From Enoplolaimus lenunculus (taxonomy: Eukaryota; Nematoda; Enoplea; Enoplida; Thoracostomopsidae): a DNA stretch of 64,000 nt. The stretch lies in contig JASANG010000382.1 in the NCBI GenBank assembly GCA_030248215.1, forward strand, positions 1-64,000. The letters run 5' to 3'. Every line of letters starts with the position of its first letter. Position 1 is the first letter of the stretch. A program made the position numbers and the translations under genes. Below, one piece after another: positions 47,055 through 64,000 of this stretch. Under the pieces are notes generated by a model. The model saw only the letters and a list, made by a program, of their open reading frames with translations. It was not told the origin of the DNA and made no database searches.

Positions 47055-49221
47055 CTAAATTATATCTGTATTACAAGCGTAGCCAGGATTTTGTTTCCAC
47101 ACAGTATATTGCCTGATGTACAAGGATTGCGAGTAGGCGTAGTAGCGAACAAGAAATTTTTTGACCTGCAAAATCTAGTAGGTTGCCTTAAAACCGGTAA
47201 AAGTACATTGTCCTTGGTTCTTCAGTTATTTCAGGAGACTAAATTTACCTCATAAAATTATTTCTTTCAACGGTTTAATTTTAGCGGTGAAAAGAAGAAC
47301 GGAGGTCGTGAGAACCTCCAATATACAAACCAACTGTAAAATCAACGAGTTTCGCTTGAACACCGCTTCTGAGATAGCGGAACAGATCCCGCCTTATGTG
47401 GCCAAAGCAACCAAACGTGACAAATTTACACATGTAACGATGTTTTTACAGAATCATACATCTTGTACACAGCCGTAAAAGTGTCCAAAAACCAGAGAAA
47501 AATAGCGTCAATTATCTTGTAGACGTCTCTGTATCACGAATGCAGCGAAAATTTTACGGAGAGAATAATCTCACAAAAAAATTTTCGACCTCTAAAACAC
47601 AGAAAATTGTATTCTAAATTGTGTTAAAAGCGTTTGCATCTCTAGAAATTTCTGGAGAAGACATGTCCCCTCTATTCCTTCTTTTGTATACACTTCTGCT
47701 CCGTATACCTCAATAATTATTATTAAGCTTGAAAGCACATATGTTAGCATCAATTAAAACAAATTTTACCGCAATTCGCGTAGTTGTATTAGCTTAATAC
47801 ACCACATTAATTGTGTGAACACTTCAAATATGTCCAATGACTTTGTTTTTTATGCGAAAACAATCTGTTACATTTGTGCAATTAAAGCGTCAGGCTGGTG
47901 TAGGCACCCTTTGACAGCCAAACTAATAAAATGCATTGGACGTCAAAAATGTTCAGAGGCAGTTGAATTTTTTGTGACATCTTATAAATTTACCTCCTAA
48001 CCTCACACCTGTTTTTTGGCGTTAGCGCTTTTCTGAATGAATATTTTCTGTTTTTAGTAGCTCACTCCACAAGTGAAAGGGTTAAATGGCTAAAGGACTG
48101 AACTTCTGCTGCTGCTCCTGCTGCTGCTGCTGTGATTGTTAAAAAACTTTGGGTCCCAGGTGAACCTTTGGTGTTGGGACCTTTGAAATCGAATTTTTAA
48201 AAAAATTCAAATTTAGGCGCGGAATAATTAGGGGAGGTCATATGAAGCTCAAATATGCAAAAATTTTGAAAATCCAACCATTTTTAACAAAAGCCAGTAG
48301 GAGAGATAATCGAAAAGACCCGCTAAAAACACCGTTTGCTTCAAAGGTCAGTATTGGTTTACAATCAGGGTCATCGCAATTTTATGTGTCGTATTATATA
48401 TATAAAACGTTCAATATATTAAGATCGAATTTTATTTATATTAATTTTTTCATGCATTTTCTTTGCCTTTTCAACAGCGTCGATATCACTACAACAATAT
48501 CAAGACAGGAATTCAGCCCAACTTGAAAAATTTCGGCATGGTGAAAATTTTCGTTTCCCTTGAAAATCGTTAAATCCTTGTATGCTCCTAGTGAACTTTT
48601 TATTGCAATAGCAAGTTCGACTGGTTATAGGCCTATATAAGAGATTGAAAGTCAATTAATAAATTCAGACGTCTTCAAGAAAGTACTGGTTCTTCGATTA
48701 CAAGCCAGCAATGCATAGAGAGTATTTGGTATTAAAATTGTCGGCATGGCAGTTGCCAGAATTTTATTTTGGAAGGGTAAGACCGATTGTAGGGGGCGTG
48801 GAACGTATTCGTGCCTTGATTAAGCAGGTTTTTATAGCTAATTTAACTGCTTTTAATCTTATCTGCGCTTGTAAAGTTATTTGATAGCCTTGCATGTTTT
48901 CCTGAAAAATTTTCAGCCGCACGCTTAACCATTTTTTGTGATGTTCTTATGTTAAGATATTCACAAACGTGTATAGAAACTGCTTCCAGTTGGTGATAGG
49001 CCTATAATTTTAGAATTATTGAATGGATAATTTCGGAAATTGACTCACTTAATGCGTTTTACCCTATTAATCGGCTACAGTACGAGATGTTATATTGGTA
49101 GCGGTAGCAGTTTGTCATATTGGTAGCGGTAGCAGTTTGATTATTTCGTCACCATTTTAATAACTGTCTGGCAATGTTGAGAATAGGACTCAAAATTTCA
49201 TTACATTTTCAACACTGTATT
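47055..49221. other. Interval between the membrane-protein gene and the mGluR stop
   Basis: Holds a plus-strand exon-like frame at 47285-47478 (RTEVVRTSNIQTNCKINEFR) after TTTAATTTTAG, a small frame at 47815-48000, a CTG microsatellite (48106-48134) and a foldback B fragment. Minus-strand AATAAA at about 48765 and 48600 could serve the mGluR 3' end. Nothing here is firm. Confidence 0.35.
48150..48322. repeat. Foldback element B fragment
   Basis: One arm only: AAATCGAATTTTTAAAAAAA, TTCAAATTTAGG, AGGGGAGGTCATATGAAG and AATCCAACCATTTTTAACAA. Confidence 0.65.
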
Positions 49222-63536
<14,315 letters not shown>

Positions 63537-63739
63537 CTGAAATCATCAGCAAAATTTGCATTGCACGACACCTCTTATGGTGTTTTTTCGCCATTGATAG
63601 AAAACGGTGCTCGCGTCCCACCATTTTGAGTATTTCATCGGCACAAACCAACATGTATTCACCGTCGGCGATGTTTGCATGTATGCATTAACAGGCCAGT
63701 GTTGCTGTGGTTGACCTAACTGAATATAACCATATTTTC

Positions 63740-63890
63740 ACTAAGCCTAAGACTTAGCGTATGAGTAAGCATATAACTAAACCTAGGCTTGAGCGTTAAA
63801 CATAAGCAAGCAATTAGTTAGTCTGAAACTTTATTCTTACTTTATTGCAGTATATACCGCAGAAAAACGGTACATACATCCTGAAAGTAA
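63740..63890. repeat. CCTAAG array plus shared 3' module
   Basis: AAGCCTAAGACTTAGCGTAT and ACTAAACCTAGGCTTGAG, then TTGCAGTATATACCGCAG with AAAAACGGTAC. A further short array is at 63968-63990. Confidence 0.65.
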
Positions 63891-64000
63891 CTTAAGTCCG
63901 CTACCAAAGCAATTATGACCCACATACAAGAACACTGAACGTTGTACCCTTCCCCGTCATATACCCTCAAACGCTTAGGATTAGGCATAGATAAGCTTTT

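Overview
The window reads as AT-rich animal nuclear DNA: split genes with GT-AG introns, single-exon and multi-exon genes, and a very high load of short transposon relics. A chordate-like metabotropic glutamate receptor (mGluR), a METTL24-like FkbM methyltransferase and a BEL/Pao retrotransposon fit an invertebrate deuterostome, perhaps a tunicate. That placement is inference. All well-supported genes lie on the minus strand.

Right part (49.2-63.5 kb): twelve phase-compatible minus-strand exons encode most of a class C GPCR related to group I mGluRs. They cover the second half of the Venus-flytrap domain, the cysteine-rich linker, the 7TM core and an 862-residue tail ending in a PDZ-type motif. 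The 5' exons lie beyond the window. Several residues that contact glutamate in mGluR1 are replaced. The introns hold repeat relics and one LINE-like tail.

Middle (35.7-47.1 kb): five exons that join in phase form the 3' end of an unrecognised membrane-protein gene. A young-looking BEL/Pao element (39623-45245, two 204-205 bp LTRs, 5-bp TACGG duplication) sits in one intron, inside an older foldback element. The element is broken, with few breaks.

Left part (0-35 kb): two good genes are present. One is an intronless type II membrane FkbM-family methyltransferase with a long polyglutamine tract (11072-12433). The other is a two-exon gene for a small secreted cysteine-rich protein (19300-18029). 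Weak exon candidates occur near 1.9-5.8 kb and 15.4 kb. The rest is repeats: foldback families, a TTAA-flanked miniature element carrying a tRNA-like Pol III core, a TA-flanked and a TAA-flanked MITE, a GC-rich 27-bp minisatellite, a 974-bp element with internal tandem units, and many short degenerate CCTAAG arrays, several joined to a shared 3' module.

The genes do not form an operon or an obvious pathway. The best leads are the divergent ligand pocket of the receptor, the unassigned secreted and membrane proteins, and the repeat families with recurring composite structure. All calls come from reading the sequence; no database search was run.
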